Positions 39,709 to 48,422 of a DNA stretch of 64,000 bases are shown here, one piece after another. Made by a program: the position numbers and the translations under genes. The stretch comes from Flavobacterium sp. Its GTDB lineage: Bacteria > Bacteroidota > Bacteroidia > Flavobacteriales > Flavobacteriaceae. Within the stretch, counting starts at the first letter, position 1. Every line of letters starts with the position of its first letter. The stretch covers positions 1-64,000 of the forward strand of contig JASLID010000020.1 in the NCBI GenBank assembly GCA_030153045.1. Direction: 5' to 3'. Below the pieces are notes generated by a model that worked only from the letters and a program-made list of their open reading frames with translations, did no database searches and was not told the origin of the DNA.

Positions 39709-41100
39709 ATGAAATACTTCATACAAGCATTTGGATTACTACTTATGGCTATTTTTACGAACTGCTCATCAACTCAAAAAATTGAACTCATGAAGCCTGA
39801 GCCAGATGAAGCTTTACCTATTACCTACCCTGTAACTTCTTCATATATAAGTTTTCCTGTCAATTTATCACTAAAAGATATAGAAACCCAAACCAACAAA
39901 GCATTAGGCGGTTTGATTTACGAGGACAATAACATTGAAGATGACGAAACTGAAATGAAAATATGGAAGAACGGATCTATTTTAATTTCGGAAGAAAACA
40001 ACAAATTAAAGACAATTGTTCCGTTACGAATTTGGGCAAAAGTAAAATACGGTACTTCGGCTTTGGGATTGAATTTATATGATATTCGAGAATTTAATTT
40101 GAACGGAAATATCACTTTGTTGAGTGATGTAAAAATGAATAACTGGAAAATTACGACTACCACACATTTAGAAGATATTGATTGGCAAGAAAGCCCAACG
40201 ATTACCATTTCCGGAAAACAAATCGCTATTACTTATTTGATAAATCCTACTATTAGAATTTTTAGGTCTAAAATTGAAAAAATGATTGATGATTCGATGG
40301 GTAAAACCTTAGATTTTAAATCGAATATTTTAGAGATGATGCAAAAAGCAAGCGAGCCTTTTGAGATGAGTTCAACTTATCAAACCTGGCTAAAAGTAAC
40401 TCCTCAAGAATTACACGCTACCGAAGCTACGTTACAAAAGAACGCAGTAAATATGACCGTAGGATTAAAATGTTTGATGGAATCTTATATTGGCCAGAAA
40501 CCCAAACCAGTCTTTGATAAAACCAAAATCATACTCAAACCTATTGCCAATTTACCCGATAAAGTAGTAGCAAATATTGCGGCTGTTTCCACGTATCAAG
40601 ATGCTTCGAGGGTAATGACTTCGAATTTTAAAGGAAAAGAATTTGGCGAAGGAAAACGAAAAGTGACGATTCAAAATGTTGCCATTTGGCACAAAAGAGG
40701 CAAAATGATTATCGCTTTAGATATGATTGGCAGTTTAAACGGGAGAATTTATTTGTCTGGATTTCCGCAATACAATGCACAAACCAAAGAGTTGTTTTTC
40801 GATGATTTAGATTACGCTATGGAAACCAAAAGCAAGTTGATGAAATCCGCCAATTGGCTTTTCCAAGGGGTTATTTTGAATAAAATCAGACAAAGTTGTC
40901 GTTACTCGATTCAGCCAAATTTAGATGAAGGAAGAAAAAACATCACACACTATCTCAACAATTACTCTCCTATGCCAGGCGTTTTTGTAAATGGAAAATT
41001 AAATGATATTGTGTTTGATAAAGTACAGTTGACCAACAATGCCATTGTTGCCTTTTTAAACATCAACGGAAATGTGAGAGTGAATATTAATGGGATGTAG
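39709..41100 (+). CDS. DUF4403 lipoprotein
   Basis: A 463-residue protein with a lipoprotein signal: hydrophobic core and lipobox ending TNCSS, which makes Cys19 the lipidated residue. The mature part has the DUF4403 features SSYISFPVNLSLKDIETQTNKALGGLIYED near the start and long alternating strands (TWLKVTPQELHA, ISGKQIAITYL), and ends VNGKLNDIVFDKVQL. The family may have a TULIP-like lipid-binding fold, which is inference. Its final 14 bases overlap the convergent small CxxC protein gene. Confidence 0.87.
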   Translation: MKYFIQAFGLLLMAIFTNCSSTQKIELMKPEPDEALPITYPVTSSYISFPVNLSLKDIETQTNKALGGLIYEDNNIEDDETEMKIWKNGSILISEENNKLKTIVPLRIWAKVKYGTSALGLNLYDIREFNLNGNITLLSDVKMNNWKITTTTHLEDIDWQESPTITISGKQIAITYLINPTIRIFRSKIEKMIDDSMGKTLDFKSNILEMMQKASEPFEMSSTYQTWLKVTPQELHATEATLQKNAVNMTVGLKCLMESYIGQKPKPVFDKTKIILKPIANLPDKVVANIAAVSTYQDASRVMTSNFKGKEFGEGKRKVTIQNVAIWHKRGKMIIALDMIGSLNGRIYLSGFPQYNAQTKELFFDDLDYAMETKSKLMKSANWLFQGVILNKIRQSCRYSIQPNLDEGRKNITHYLNNYSPMPGVFVNGKLNDIVFDKVQLTNNAIVAFLNINGNVRVNINGM

Positions 41101-41347
41101 CCTTCTTCTTATTGTACATTTTATAGACCACAAAACCAATTAGAGCTACTAGGATGTACGGAATAACCATTAAGTACACAATACCATCGTTAACCGCTTC
41201 CGCTTGGCTTACATCGCCAGAACTTTCCAGTGAAGCACGACACATAGCACACTGTGCATTTGAAGCAATAGGCAATAACAAGTAAGCAACAACTAAAATT
41301 GCTATTGAATTAAACTTTTTGCCTTTTGTCTTTGAATTACTGTACAT
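41087..41347 (-). CDS. Small CxxC membrane protein of the SCO operon
   Basis: An 86-residue protein I cannot name. A basic N-terminus is followed by a hydrophobic segment (13-31) that resembles a signal peptide ending SNAQ, then directly Cys33-Ala-Met-Cys36, a short polar loop, a membrane helix at about 56-75 and a Lys-rich tail. The CAMC pair would lie just outside the inner membrane, where copper delivery to oxidase takes place. It overlaps the end of the DUF420 gene by 11 bases and closes the SCO operon, so a role in cytochrome oxidase assembly or electron transfer is likely by context only. Confidence 0.78.
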   Translation of the reverse strand: MYSNSKTKGKKFNSIAILVVAYLLLPIASNAQCAMCRASLESSGDVSQAEAVNDGIVYLMVIPYILVALIGFVVYKMYNKKKATSH

Positions 41348-41879
41348 AATATGGTGAAATCATCAAATACACAATCACTCCAGTAACAGCTACATACAAC
41401 CAAATTGGAAAAGTTATTTTCGCTAATTTTTTATGTTTGTCAAAGCGTTGAGAAAGAGCACGAACATACGTCACTAAAACCAAAGGAATAACAACAATAG
41501 ATAATACAATATGAGATATTAAAATTAGAAAGTAAACCAATTTCATGATTCCTTCTCCACCATATTTAGTTGCTTCTGCTGTCATATGATACGCTACGTA
41601 CATTCCTAAAAACGCAACCGATAACGCAATAGCCGTTTTCATTAAATTTTCATGCAACTTTCTTTTCCCATTTTTAATAGAAATCACTGCCCAAACTAAA
41701 ACAACAGCTGTAATACCATTGATTGTAGCATAAATAGGCGGTAAAAAGCTTAATGGTTTTACATCGAAACCAAAATCTTTCAATTTTACTTTAAACAACA
41801 ACGCCACCACAAGTGGAATTGCAACAGACAATATCGTTATCCAAACATTGTATTTTTTCTCTGAAATATTATTTTCCAT
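41337..41879 (-). CDS. DUF420 membrane protein
   Basis: A 180-residue integral membrane protein with five hydrophobic segments at about 12-30, 45-66, 81-100, 112-138 and 155-176. DUF420 members (CtaM-like) are required for haem-copper oxidase assembly in Firmicutes, so a similar role is reasonable here. The conserved pattern includes LPPIYATINGITAVVLVWAV, HENLMKTAIALS, YHMTAE and HIVLSIVVIPLVL, with membrane histidines that could touch haem. It begins one base after the SCO stop codon, in the same operon. Confidence 0.88.
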   Translation of the reverse strand: MENNISEKKYNVWITILSVAIPLVVALLFKVKLKDFGFDVKPLSFLPPIYATINGITAVVLVWAVISIKNGKRKLHENLMKTAIALSVAFLGMYVAYHMTAEATKYGGEGIMKLVYFLILISHIVLSIVVIPLVLVTYVRALSQRFDKHKKLAKITFPIWLYVAVTGVIVYLMISPYYVQ

Positions 41880-41880
41880 T

Positions 41881-42564
41881 TTATTCTGCTAATAATTTTG
41901 ATATGTCTTGTTTAATTTGTCTTACTCCATCGTCCTTCAACCCGTCGTAATACACGATTGGATTTCCAAATTCATCTTTTCGGCAACGAATATTTCCTTT
42001 TTTGTCAATCAAAGCAAAAAGTCCTGAATGCTCAAAACCTCCATTCACTTTACTGTTTTGCCCAACGTACAAATTAAACCCTTTATTGGCAATGTTGTAA
42101 ATGGTGTTTTTATCACCCGTTAAAAAGTGCCAATTCATTCCTTTTGCACCAATAGTTTCGGCATGCTTTTTTAAAGCTTCTGGAGTATCATTTTCTGGAT
42201 TGATAGTAATAGATGCAATTCCGAAATTGACATTAGAAGCAAAACTTTGTTGTACAAATTTCATGTTTTTATTCATAATTGGGCAAATCGTTGGGCAGGT
42301 AGAAAAGAAAAATTCTACTACGTATACTTTGCCTTTATAATCATCATTTGAAATTGTTTTGCCTTCCTGATTGGTCAAATTAAACTCAGGCGCTTTCCCA
42401 ATGGTCAACAAATTGCTTTTGGTTGAACCATCGTCTTCAATTTTATTCAATCGGTCGCCTTTTACAACGTCGTTGTTTTTTATTCTGTCGACAATTTTTG
42501 GAACAACTAAAATTCCGAAAACCAAAATGACAAAAGCCATTCCTATGTATGATTTATTTTTCAT
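41881..42564 (-). CDS. SCO-family copper chaperone
   Basis: SCO proteins insert copper into the CuA site of cytochrome oxidase subunit II. The 227-residue protein has an N-terminal membrane anchor (6-24) and a thioredoxin-like domain facing the periplasm. The copper ligands are Cys90 and Cys94 in FFFSTCPTICPIM and His179 in GGFEHSGLFALID. A linker of about 30 residues follows the anchor. It lies two bases downstream of the 224-aa gene and one base upstream of DUF420. Confidence 0.94.
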   Translation of the reverse strand: MKNKSYIGMAFVILVFGILVVPKIVDRIKNNDVVKGDRLNKIEDDGSTKSNLLTIGKAPEFNLTNQEGKTISNDDYKGKVYVVEFFFSTCPTICPIMNKNMKFVQQSFASNVNFGIASITINPENDTPEALKKHAETIGAKGMNWHFLTGDKNTIYNIANKGFNLYVGQNSKVNGGFEHSGLFALIDKKGNIRCRKDEFGNPIVYYDGLKDDGVRQIKQDISKLLAE

Positions 42565-42566
42565 CT

Positions 42567-43241
42567 TTATTTCTTTTCGTGTAAACGGAAATCTTTTTTG
42601 TTGTTATTTCTTTTCAAAGCCAAACGATATTCACGAAGCATAATTTTCACATCATCTGACATGTCATTATGTAAATCGGCTGCAGAAATAGTATTGAAGC
42701 TTTCTTTGTATTCATCCTTACCCGCTTTGTTTTTTCCTTTACGCCCACGGTGATTTTTATCTTTATCAATAATAATCACTTCCGATGTACTTAAATTAGC
42801 ATCTAATTTTCCTTGTAGTTTATACGAATCATAATACGCTTGAATTTCATTAGGCTTTGCAAAGACAAATTTCCAAGCCGACATGTTTTCAGTGAATCCA
42901 GCTAATTTTTCAACCAGCACTTTTACATCGTTTTGCATTCCGTCTTGAACAATCATCACAATTTGAAAATCTTTAAACCCAACATATTTGTCGTAAATTT
43001 TTTGGTTCAAATTGAAAATATTTCCTTGATTCTTTTTAATATCATTTCCTAAAAACCCTAAAACCGTAATTTTATTTGCAAGCTGAACCGGTTTATTGTC
43101 TAAACTTGACCATTGGGGCAATTCTAGATTGTTTTTTGAAATAGTAGGCAGAAAAAGTGAATTGTGTGTTGCTGAGGCAAAAATTAAATAAATAAGAATT
43201 GGCAGAGCAAGAAGTAAGATTAAAACTAATTTATTCTTCAT
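42567..43241 (-). CDS. Membrane-anchored thioredoxin-like protein lacking cysteines
   Basis: Not a family I can name. It is 224 residues with one N-terminal hydrophobic segment (5-23). The following part resembles a SCO/AhpC thioredoxin fold: ITVLGFLGNDIKKNQGNIFNLNQKI, FQIVMIVQDG, then SEVIIIDKDKNHRGR, but where SCO has CxxxC this protein has GNDIKKN and it contains no cysteine at all. The C-terminus is Lys/Arg-rich. It is first in the SCO operon, so an accessory role in oxidase assembly is inferred from position. It may have lost redox or copper binding and kept a scaffold function. Confidence 0.75.
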   Translation of the reverse strand: MKNKLVLILLLALPILIYLIFASATHNSLFLPTISKNNLELPQWSSLDNKPVQLANKITVLGFLGNDIKKNQGNIFNLNQKIYDKYVGFKDFQIVMIVQDGMQNDVKVLVEKLAGFTENMSAWKFVFAKPNEIQAYYDSYKLQGKLDANLSTSEVIIIDKDKNHRGRKGKNKAGKDEYKESFNTISAADLHNDMSDDVKIMLREYRLALKRNNNKKDFRLHEKK

Positions 43242-43264
43242 AAGAATGAAAGATTATTTGAGTA

Positions 43265-43272
43265 CAAAAATA
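43265..43272 (-). promoter_or_regulatory. Promoter -7 element for the SCO operon
   Basis: TATTTTTG on the minus strand lies in the T-run of the upstream terminator, giving a leader of about 17 bases to ATG 43241. Confidence 0.4.
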
Positions 43273-43276
43273 AAAA

Positions 43277-43296
43277 AATCCCGATAGATCGGGATT
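43277..43296 (-). terminator. Terminator after the cytochrome oxidase operon
   Basis: Perfect palindrome AATCCCGAT-CT-ATCGGGATT (minus strand) followed by seven T, 20 bases after the subunit IV stop. Confidence 0.88.
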
Positions 43297-43316
43297 CTTT
43301 TTGAATTAATATGTTG

Positions 43317-43673
43317 TTAAAAATTCCATTTAATAGTAGAATTCTTAAACACTTCAAATATATAATCAGCTTCTACAAGCAGAATGAATACTAAATATAA
43401 GATTAAGAAAACCAATGGCCCAACAATCGACCATCTTAAAGATGCTTTTTCACCTTCTAAGTGCATGAAAGCCCACATGATTCCGTATGCTTTTGCTACT
43501 GTTAAAATAATGAAAATCCAGTTAAGCAAATTCATTCCTAATAAATTTGTGAAATGCAAACTATGAGGTTTTTCAATACCTAATGCAACTTCAACTATAG
43601 TGATTAGAGATAGTATTCCGAAAACTTTCCAGATTCTACCTACATTTGATTCGTGCGCGTGATCGTGTGACAT
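43317..43673 (-). CDS. Cytochrome c oxidase subunit IV family protein
   Basis: A 118-residue membrane protein with three helices at about 13-31, 45-70 and 80-105. It has the prokaryotic subunit IV pattern: WKVFGILSLITIVEVALGI, FIILTVAKAYGIMWAFMHLEGEKASLRW and a final hydrophobic helix. It stabilises the aa3/caa3-type terminal oxidase. It is the last gene of ctaB-coxIII-coxIII-coxIV; subunits I and II are not in the window. Confidence 0.9.
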   Translation of the reverse strand: MSHDHAHESNVGRIWKVFGILSLITIVEVALGIEKPHSLHFTNLLGMNLLNWIFIILTVAKAYGIMWAFMHLEGEKASLRWSIVGPLVFLILYLVFILLVEADYIFEVFKNSTIKWNF

Positions 43674-43698
43674 GATAGCTTTTTTTTGAATTAAAAAA

Positions 43699-44676
43699 TT
43701 AAACTAGGTAGAAGAATGTAAATACAAACACCCAAACTAAATCGACAAAGTGCCAATAAAGACCTACTTTTTCAACCATTTCATAACTTCCTCTTCTTTC
43801 ATAAGTTCCCAAAAGAACATTTAAGAAAATGATGATATTGATAATTACTCCTGAAAATACGTGGAAACCGTGGAAACCAGTAATGAAAAAGAAGAAATCA
43901 GCGAATAATTTTTGACCGTATTCGTTTCTAACTAAGTTCGCTCCTTCTACAACATATTGTGTATCAGCGATTCTTTCTAGAGACTCTTCACGAGAAAGTA
44001 TTACTTTATTTTTTGTTTTAGCATCAATAACTTCTGTACGAACCAAAACATCAGGATGCGCTTTGAATCCTTCAATAACTTCAGCTACTGAATATGTCGG
44101 CAATGTTGCTTCATCATGATACCAAAGACTGTTGCTTTCAGTATCTTGAACCCTTTCTGTAGGGATATCGGCAGCAAAAGCTTCAAGAGCAACTCTTTTA
44201 CCAGATTTATCTACGAACTGCAAGATAGAACCCCCTTTTGTTTCTACCGCACCATATTCTCCTTTAATGAAGTTTTTCCATTCCCAAGCTTGAGAACCTA
44301 CGAATATTAAACCTCCAATGATGGTTAAAAACATGTACAAAACAACTTTGTTTTTTTGCATGTTATGACCCGCATCAACCGCTAACACCATGGTTACCGA
44401 AGAAAAGATAAGAATAAAAGTCATTAATGCCACATAATACATTGGAGCCGGAACACCATGCATAAATGGGAAGTGGGTAAATACCTCGTCAGCCAAAGGC
44501 CAAGTTTCGATAAATTTAAATCTTGAGAAACCGTAAGCAGCAAGGAATCCAGAGAATGTCAATGCATCGGAAACGATGAAAAACCACATCATCATTTTAC
44601 CATAGCTTGCATTCATCGGCTCATTTCCGCCGCCCCAAGTTTTACCATCAGTACTAGTAGTAACTGTCGTTGCCAT
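43699..44676 (-). CDS. Cytochrome c oxidase subunit III, long form
   Basis: Subunit III of the haem-copper oxidase. At 325 residues it shows the family helices MMMWFFIVSDALTFSGFLAAYGF, the HGVPAPMYYVALMTFILIFSSVTMV region, YMFLTIIGGLIFVGSQAWEW, and the C-terminal FHGFHVFSGVIINIIIF and WHFVDLVWVFVFTFFYLV, with the WHFVDxVW signature. Between helices, residues 138-255 form a hydrophilic insertion of about 115 residues not seen in the short paralogue next to it. Located 40 bases after the other subunit III gene. Confidence 0.93.
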   Translation of the reverse strand: MATTVTTSTDGKTWGGGNEPMNASYGKMMMWFFIVSDALTFSGFLAAYGFSRFKFIETWPLADEVFTHFPFMHGVPAPMYYVALMTFILIFSSVTMVLAVDAGHNMQKNKVVLYMFLTIIGGLIFVGSQAWEWKNFIKGEYGAVETKGGSILQFVDKSGKRVALEAFAADIPTERVQDTESNSLWYHDEATLPTYSVAEVIEGFKAHPDVLVRTEVIDAKTKNKVILSREESLERIADTQYVVEGANLVRNEYGQKLFADFFFFITGFHGFHVFSGVIINIIIFLNVLLGTYERRGSYEMVEKVGLYWHFVDLVWVFVFTFFYLV

Positions 44677-44716
44677 AGAATTGTGTTTAAAAAGTTGTCA
44701 AATTTACGTTTTTTTA

Positions 44717-45298
44717 TTATTTCACGAAATATAAAAACAAAAACAAATATACCCAAAGAAAATCTAAAAAATGCCAAAACATCGCACCTAGCTCAATTCC
44801 AGTGCTTTGTGTCGCGTTGTATTTTTGTTTAAAATGATTATAAATTATAATTAATAGTGAAATTATACCTGCAAAAAGGTGTGCTAAGTGCAAAATAGTC
44901 AAAACATACAGGAATGATGACGTTACAGAGCTCTCGCTTCCTGTAAAATAATACCCCATTTCGACTACTTGACTGAACCCTTTAAATTGAAAAAATACAA
45001 AAGATAGCCCAAGCGCTAAAGTGGTCAACAAATACATTGTTGTAGCACTTCTGTCGTCTTTTTTTATGGCTCTTTTGGCCAAATGAAAAGTAACACTCCC
45101 TAAAATAATTAAGATGGTACTTATTGTAAATGCTGGCGGCAAAATCATGGTATGAACCCAATCTTTTCGAGAAGCACTTACTAAATAAGCACTCGTCAAA
45201 CCTGCAAACATCATGAACATACTTAACATAGCAAAAATCAACAGCAATTTATAGGATCTTGCTGTTCTTTGCTTATGTTCTTGAATTGTCATTTCCAT
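44717..45298 (-). CDS. Cytochrome c oxidase subunit III, short form
   Basis: A second subunit III-like protein, 193 residues, five membrane helices: LLLIFAMLSMFMMFAGLTSAYLV, a second near ILPPAFTISTILIILGSV, a third ATTMYLLTTLALGLSFVFFQ, a fourth with VLTILHLAHLFAGIISLL, and WHFLDFLWVYLFLFLYFV, the subunit III signature. It lacks the large insertion of the neighbour. Having two subunit III paralogues in tandem is usual in Flavobacteria as far as I recall. Spaced 11 bases from ctaB. Confidence 0.92.
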   Translation of the reverse strand: MEMTIQEHKQRTARSYKLLLIFAMLSMFMMFAGLTSAYLVSASRKDWVHTMILPPAFTISTILIILGSVTFHLAKRAIKKDDRSATTMYLLTTLALGLSFVFFQFKGFSQVVEMGYYFTGSESSVTSSFLYVLTILHLAHLFAGIISLLIIIYNHFKQKYNATQSTGIELGAMFWHFLDFLWVYLFLFLYFVK

Positions 45299-45309
45299 AT
45301 TCTATTCTA

Positions 45310-46212
45310 TTATCGTAAAAATTTATCTAAAATATACACCAACTGTAAAAGAGAAATATACGAAACACTAACAAGCATTAAGCTTTTAGCGGTTTTATCA
45401 TCTCTTTTTTGATACAATTTAACACCAGCTCTCAACATCCACAACCCCAATAGCACCACAATAACTGTTGACACTGTAGTTAAATACAATTGTCCCGTGT
45501 ATCCAAAAGTAGGCAAAACCGAAGCTACTATTAACCATACGGTATATAATATAATCTGCATTGCGGTTGCTTTGTCTTTTTTCCCTGTAGGCAACATATA
45601 AAAACCACCTTTTTTGTAATCGTCATACAAAAACCAACCAATGGCCCAAAAGTGAGGAAATTGCCAAAAAAACTGAATTAAAAACAATGTACCCGCTTCT
45701 ATACCAAATTCACCTGTAGCCGCCACCCAACCTAACATAAAAGGAATGGCTCCCGGGAAAGCACCCACAAATACTGAAAGCGATGTTACCGTTTTAAGCG
45801 GTGTGTAAACACAAGTATATAAAAATATTGAAATGGCGCCGAACATGGCAGTTTTTTCATTGATATTGTACAGTATCACTAAGCCGATAACCGTTAAAAT
45901 TGTAGCGATGGCAAATGCAGTTTTTACTGACATTCTTCCTGAAGGAATAGGACGATTTTTAGTTCTATCCATCAAAGCATCTAAATCTTTTTCGAGAATT
46001 TGATTGTAAGCATTTGATGCCCCAACCATACAATAACCACCAATGGCCAGCATGATTAAGACATAAATATTCTCTGTAGAAAAACCATCAACACCTAATA
46101 AATAGCCTGCTAATGACGAAAAAACAACACTAATAGCAAGACCCGCTTTAGTTATTTCTTTAAAGTCAATGAAAACAGATTGTAATGATAATGTTGAATT
46201 TGTATTGCTCAA
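45310..46212 (-). CDS. ctaB: Protoheme IX farnesyltransferase
   Basis: Also called CyoE; converts haem B to haem O by adding farnesyl at a vinyl group, a step needed for haem A of the oxidase. The 300-residue UbiA-family protein has eight or nine helices. The prenyl-diphosphate site is the NAYNQILEKDLDALMDRTKNRP segment (residues 66-87, with NxxxDxxxD). It starts with a TTG codon at 46212, supported by the close upstream promoter. First gene of the oxidase operon. Confidence 0.94.
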   Translation of the reverse strand: MSNTNSTLSLQSVFIDFKEITKAGLAISVVFSSLAGYLLGVDGFSTENIYVLIMLAIGGYCMVGASNAYNQILEKDLDALMDRTKNRPIPSGRMSVKTAFAIATILTVIGLVILYNINEKTAMFGAISIFLYTCVYTPLKTVTSLSVFVGAFPGAIPFMLGWVAATGEFGIEAGTLFLIQFFWQFPHFWAIGWFLYDDYKKGGFYMLPTGKKDKATAMQIILYTVWLIVASVLPTFGYTGQLYLTTVSTVIVVLLGLWMLRAGVKLYQKRDDKTAKSLMLVSVSYISLLQLVYILDKFLR

Positions 46213-46239
46213 GGCAGAAATATTTTTTTAAAACTGGTG

Positions 46240-46271
46240 CAAAGATATGAATTCAGAAACTGAAAATTCAA
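46240..46271 (-). promoter_or_regulatory. Complete promoter for the ctaB-cox operon
   Basis: On the minus strand TTG (46269-46271), 21-base spacer, TATCTTTG (46240-46247): full consensus. The transcript would begin about 21 bases before the ctaB start codon. Confidence 0.7.
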
Positions 46272-46283
46272 ATTTCTTTGTTT

Positions 46284-48416
46284 TTAATAATCAAAATACC
46301 AATTAAACACATCAGCTCTTAAACCTACATTAAACCAAGTTGTGTTTTCTTTGAAAACAGACATCACATTTGGCTGCGTTGAATACACGTCGGTTTTAGG
46401 TGAAAAGCTTCTGTACAAAACATTTGCAAAAACTTTTAAATTGGTTTGTGGATTTACTAAATATCCCGCTTGAAAATCGGCAATGAAAATATTCGCTTTA
46501 TTTCCTTGACCAATAGTCACTCCTTTATCTGCAGCTCTTTTTTCGTCGTACTCTTTGTAAATGTTTGATCCGTAGTTTAAATCGTCAGCAGCTGTGTCGT
46601 AATCGAAACCTCTAACACCTGCACTTATTTTAACATCAGCAAATAATCGACCTTTATAATATCTTGCAATTCCAACCAATTCATTAAAGTTTGAACCCCA
46701 AATATGCCCCATACTTTGGTTGTTATGACCATAGTTTGTAATGGCGTTACTATGCGCATAAACATAAGGTCTCACATGATTGTATTCGGCTTGTAAATAC
46801 AAGTTTTTAACACCAAAAGCATTGAAGTACTTAGCTCCTAACTGATATCCAAATTTGTTTTTCCAGCTTTTCTCTCCTTCTTTTATGTCTCCCAGCGAAA
46901 ACTCATCTAACAAAAACTGTCCGTAAAGATTGATGCTATTATTCCATTTGAATTTAGTTGTCATACCCAACACCGCATTTCCGCTTCGGGCCGATGAAGA
47001 AAATTCGACTGAACGGTAAAAAATAATTGGATTTACAAAATTGAAATCGAAACCACGATTGTTGTCGTTGGTCCAAATCACCGATTCAAAGAAGCCAATA
47101 TTTAATTTTTTAGAAGCATTCCAGCTTAAATAATGATTCGCCATGTATTTTGTAGTATATGTCCTATCGACAGTTACGCCTGGTCGAACATCTTTAAGCC
47201 ACATATATGTATTGGTGTATTTAATTTTCCAAAAAGTGGTGTTGATTTTAAAAAACGGATACGGACTAGCTCCATCGCCTTCTAACAATGATCGATAACC
47301 GTCACCAATAAAATTTCGGCTATAGCCTAGTTGCAAGTTGAAAAACTTGCTTGGTTGGTAGGTGACATTAGCATCGGCAGAAGGAAAATCGAATTGTGTT
47401 GTTTTAAAATCTTTTGCAATACCAATTCCCGGAATAATAGCAGGATTTCCACCCGCTGGTTGAATTGAATTTGCATATCGATTGTAATAATCAGCGAAAT
47501 AACCTTGACTTTCAAATATGGTTGTTGTAAAATTAATTTGCGAACCTAATCCTCCTTGAATTTGCAATCCACGAGTGTTTACATAGGTATAATCTTCGGT
47601 ACTTGGATTGCTTTTTCCCATTCTCAAATCGAAAATAGGATTCATCGTAAACCAATAATCTCTACCTTGAATAGCCACCAAACTTTCATTGAATAATTTG
47701 CGTCCCCACCAATTATGCTTATTTATTTTAACATCCTCATAAGCTTTACTGAAGTCATGATATTTAGCCACTTCGGCATACGTAAATGGCTTTGAAGCGG
47801 TATGAATATTCGTTCCCACCTGATTCATTTCGTCGTCAAACTGTGCATAATAATTGTGCGAAAAAGGAATGTTGAGATGACTGGAAAATTGAGGGTTTTT
47901 GAATTCCTTATAATTGAGTTTAACCGCATCGTATTCTGGATTTTCGGCAGTTGAATAATATGATTGTTGCTGATTTGCTTTTTCTATTTCTTTTTGCTTT
48001 TGAATATCGGCAGCACTTTGCAACGGAATGGCAATCGTAATGGTGTATTTTGCATAGGTTGGTTTTCCGTTATATGAAGCAGGTTGAATTTTTGGAATAG
48101 CCGAAAAAACTCTTTTGGTTTCAGTAATCAAATCGGCATCAGCGGCATCTACATACAATACTTTGAAAACTCCAACTGTATCTACTTCAAACAAGGCAAT
48201 TACTTTTCCTTTAAAATTCTCTTTTTTTGCCGATTCAGGCAATTGAAAATTATGATACACAAAATCTTGCAATTGGTTGTAAAAGCAATTCTCAACATCT
48301 TGATTTAACGTATTTTGACAGGCCGGAAAAACAGGAAATTTTTCTTGATTACCCACTTGCGAAAACAACAATTGAGCAGAAAAAACAAACAATGTAAGCA
48401 GAAGGTATTTTTTCAT
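46284..48416 (-). CDS. remB: Gliding motility protein RemB
   Basis: RemB is needed for normal gliding motility in Flavobacterium johnsoniae (family knowledge). This 710-residue protein has a signal peptide (1-19), a TonB C-terminal-like domain at about 50-132 (FKGKVIALFEVDTVGVFKVL... ending YTITIAIPL), a Gln-rich linker, then a long beta-barrel-like region rich in aromatic strands ending in FNWYFDY, a terminal aromatic typical of outer-membrane barrels. The assignment rests on remembered gene order near sprA and the composition. It lies six bases after deoC, so they form one operon, though functionally unrelated. Confidence 0.82.
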   Translation of the reverse strand: MKKYLLLTLFVFSAQLLFSQVGNQEKFPVFPACQNTLNQDVENCFYNQLQDFVYHNFQLPESAKKENFKGKVIALFEVDTVGVFKVLYVDAADADLITETKRVFSAIPKIQPASYNGKPTYAKYTITIAIPLQSAADIQKQKEIEKANQQQSYYSTAENPEYDAVKLNYKEFKNPQFSSHLNIPFSHNYYAQFDDEMNQVGTNIHTASKPFTYAEVAKYHDFSKAYEDVKINKHNWWGRKLFNESLVAIQGRDYWFTMNPIFDLRMGKSNPSTEDYTYVNTRGLQIQGGLGSQINFTTTIFESQGYFADYYNRYANSIQPAGGNPAIIPGIGIAKDFKTTQFDFPSADANVTYQPSKFFNLQLGYSRNFIGDGYRSLLEGDGASPYPFFKINTTFWKIKYTNTYMWLKDVRPGVTVDRTYTTKYMANHYLSWNASKKLNIGFFESVIWTNDNNRGFDFNFVNPIIFYRSVEFSSSARSGNAVLGMTTKFKWNNSINLYGQFLLDEFSLGDIKEGEKSWKNKFGYQLGAKYFNAFGVKNLYLQAEYNHVRPYVYAHSNAITNYGHNNQSMGHIWGSNFNELVGIARYYKGRLFADVKISAGVRGFDYDTAADDLNYGSNIYKEYDEKRAADKGVTIGQGNKANIFIADFQAGYLVNPQTNLKVFANVLYRSFSPKTDVYSTQPNVMSVFKENTTWFNVGLRADVFNWYFDY

Positions 48417-48422
48417 ATTTTT

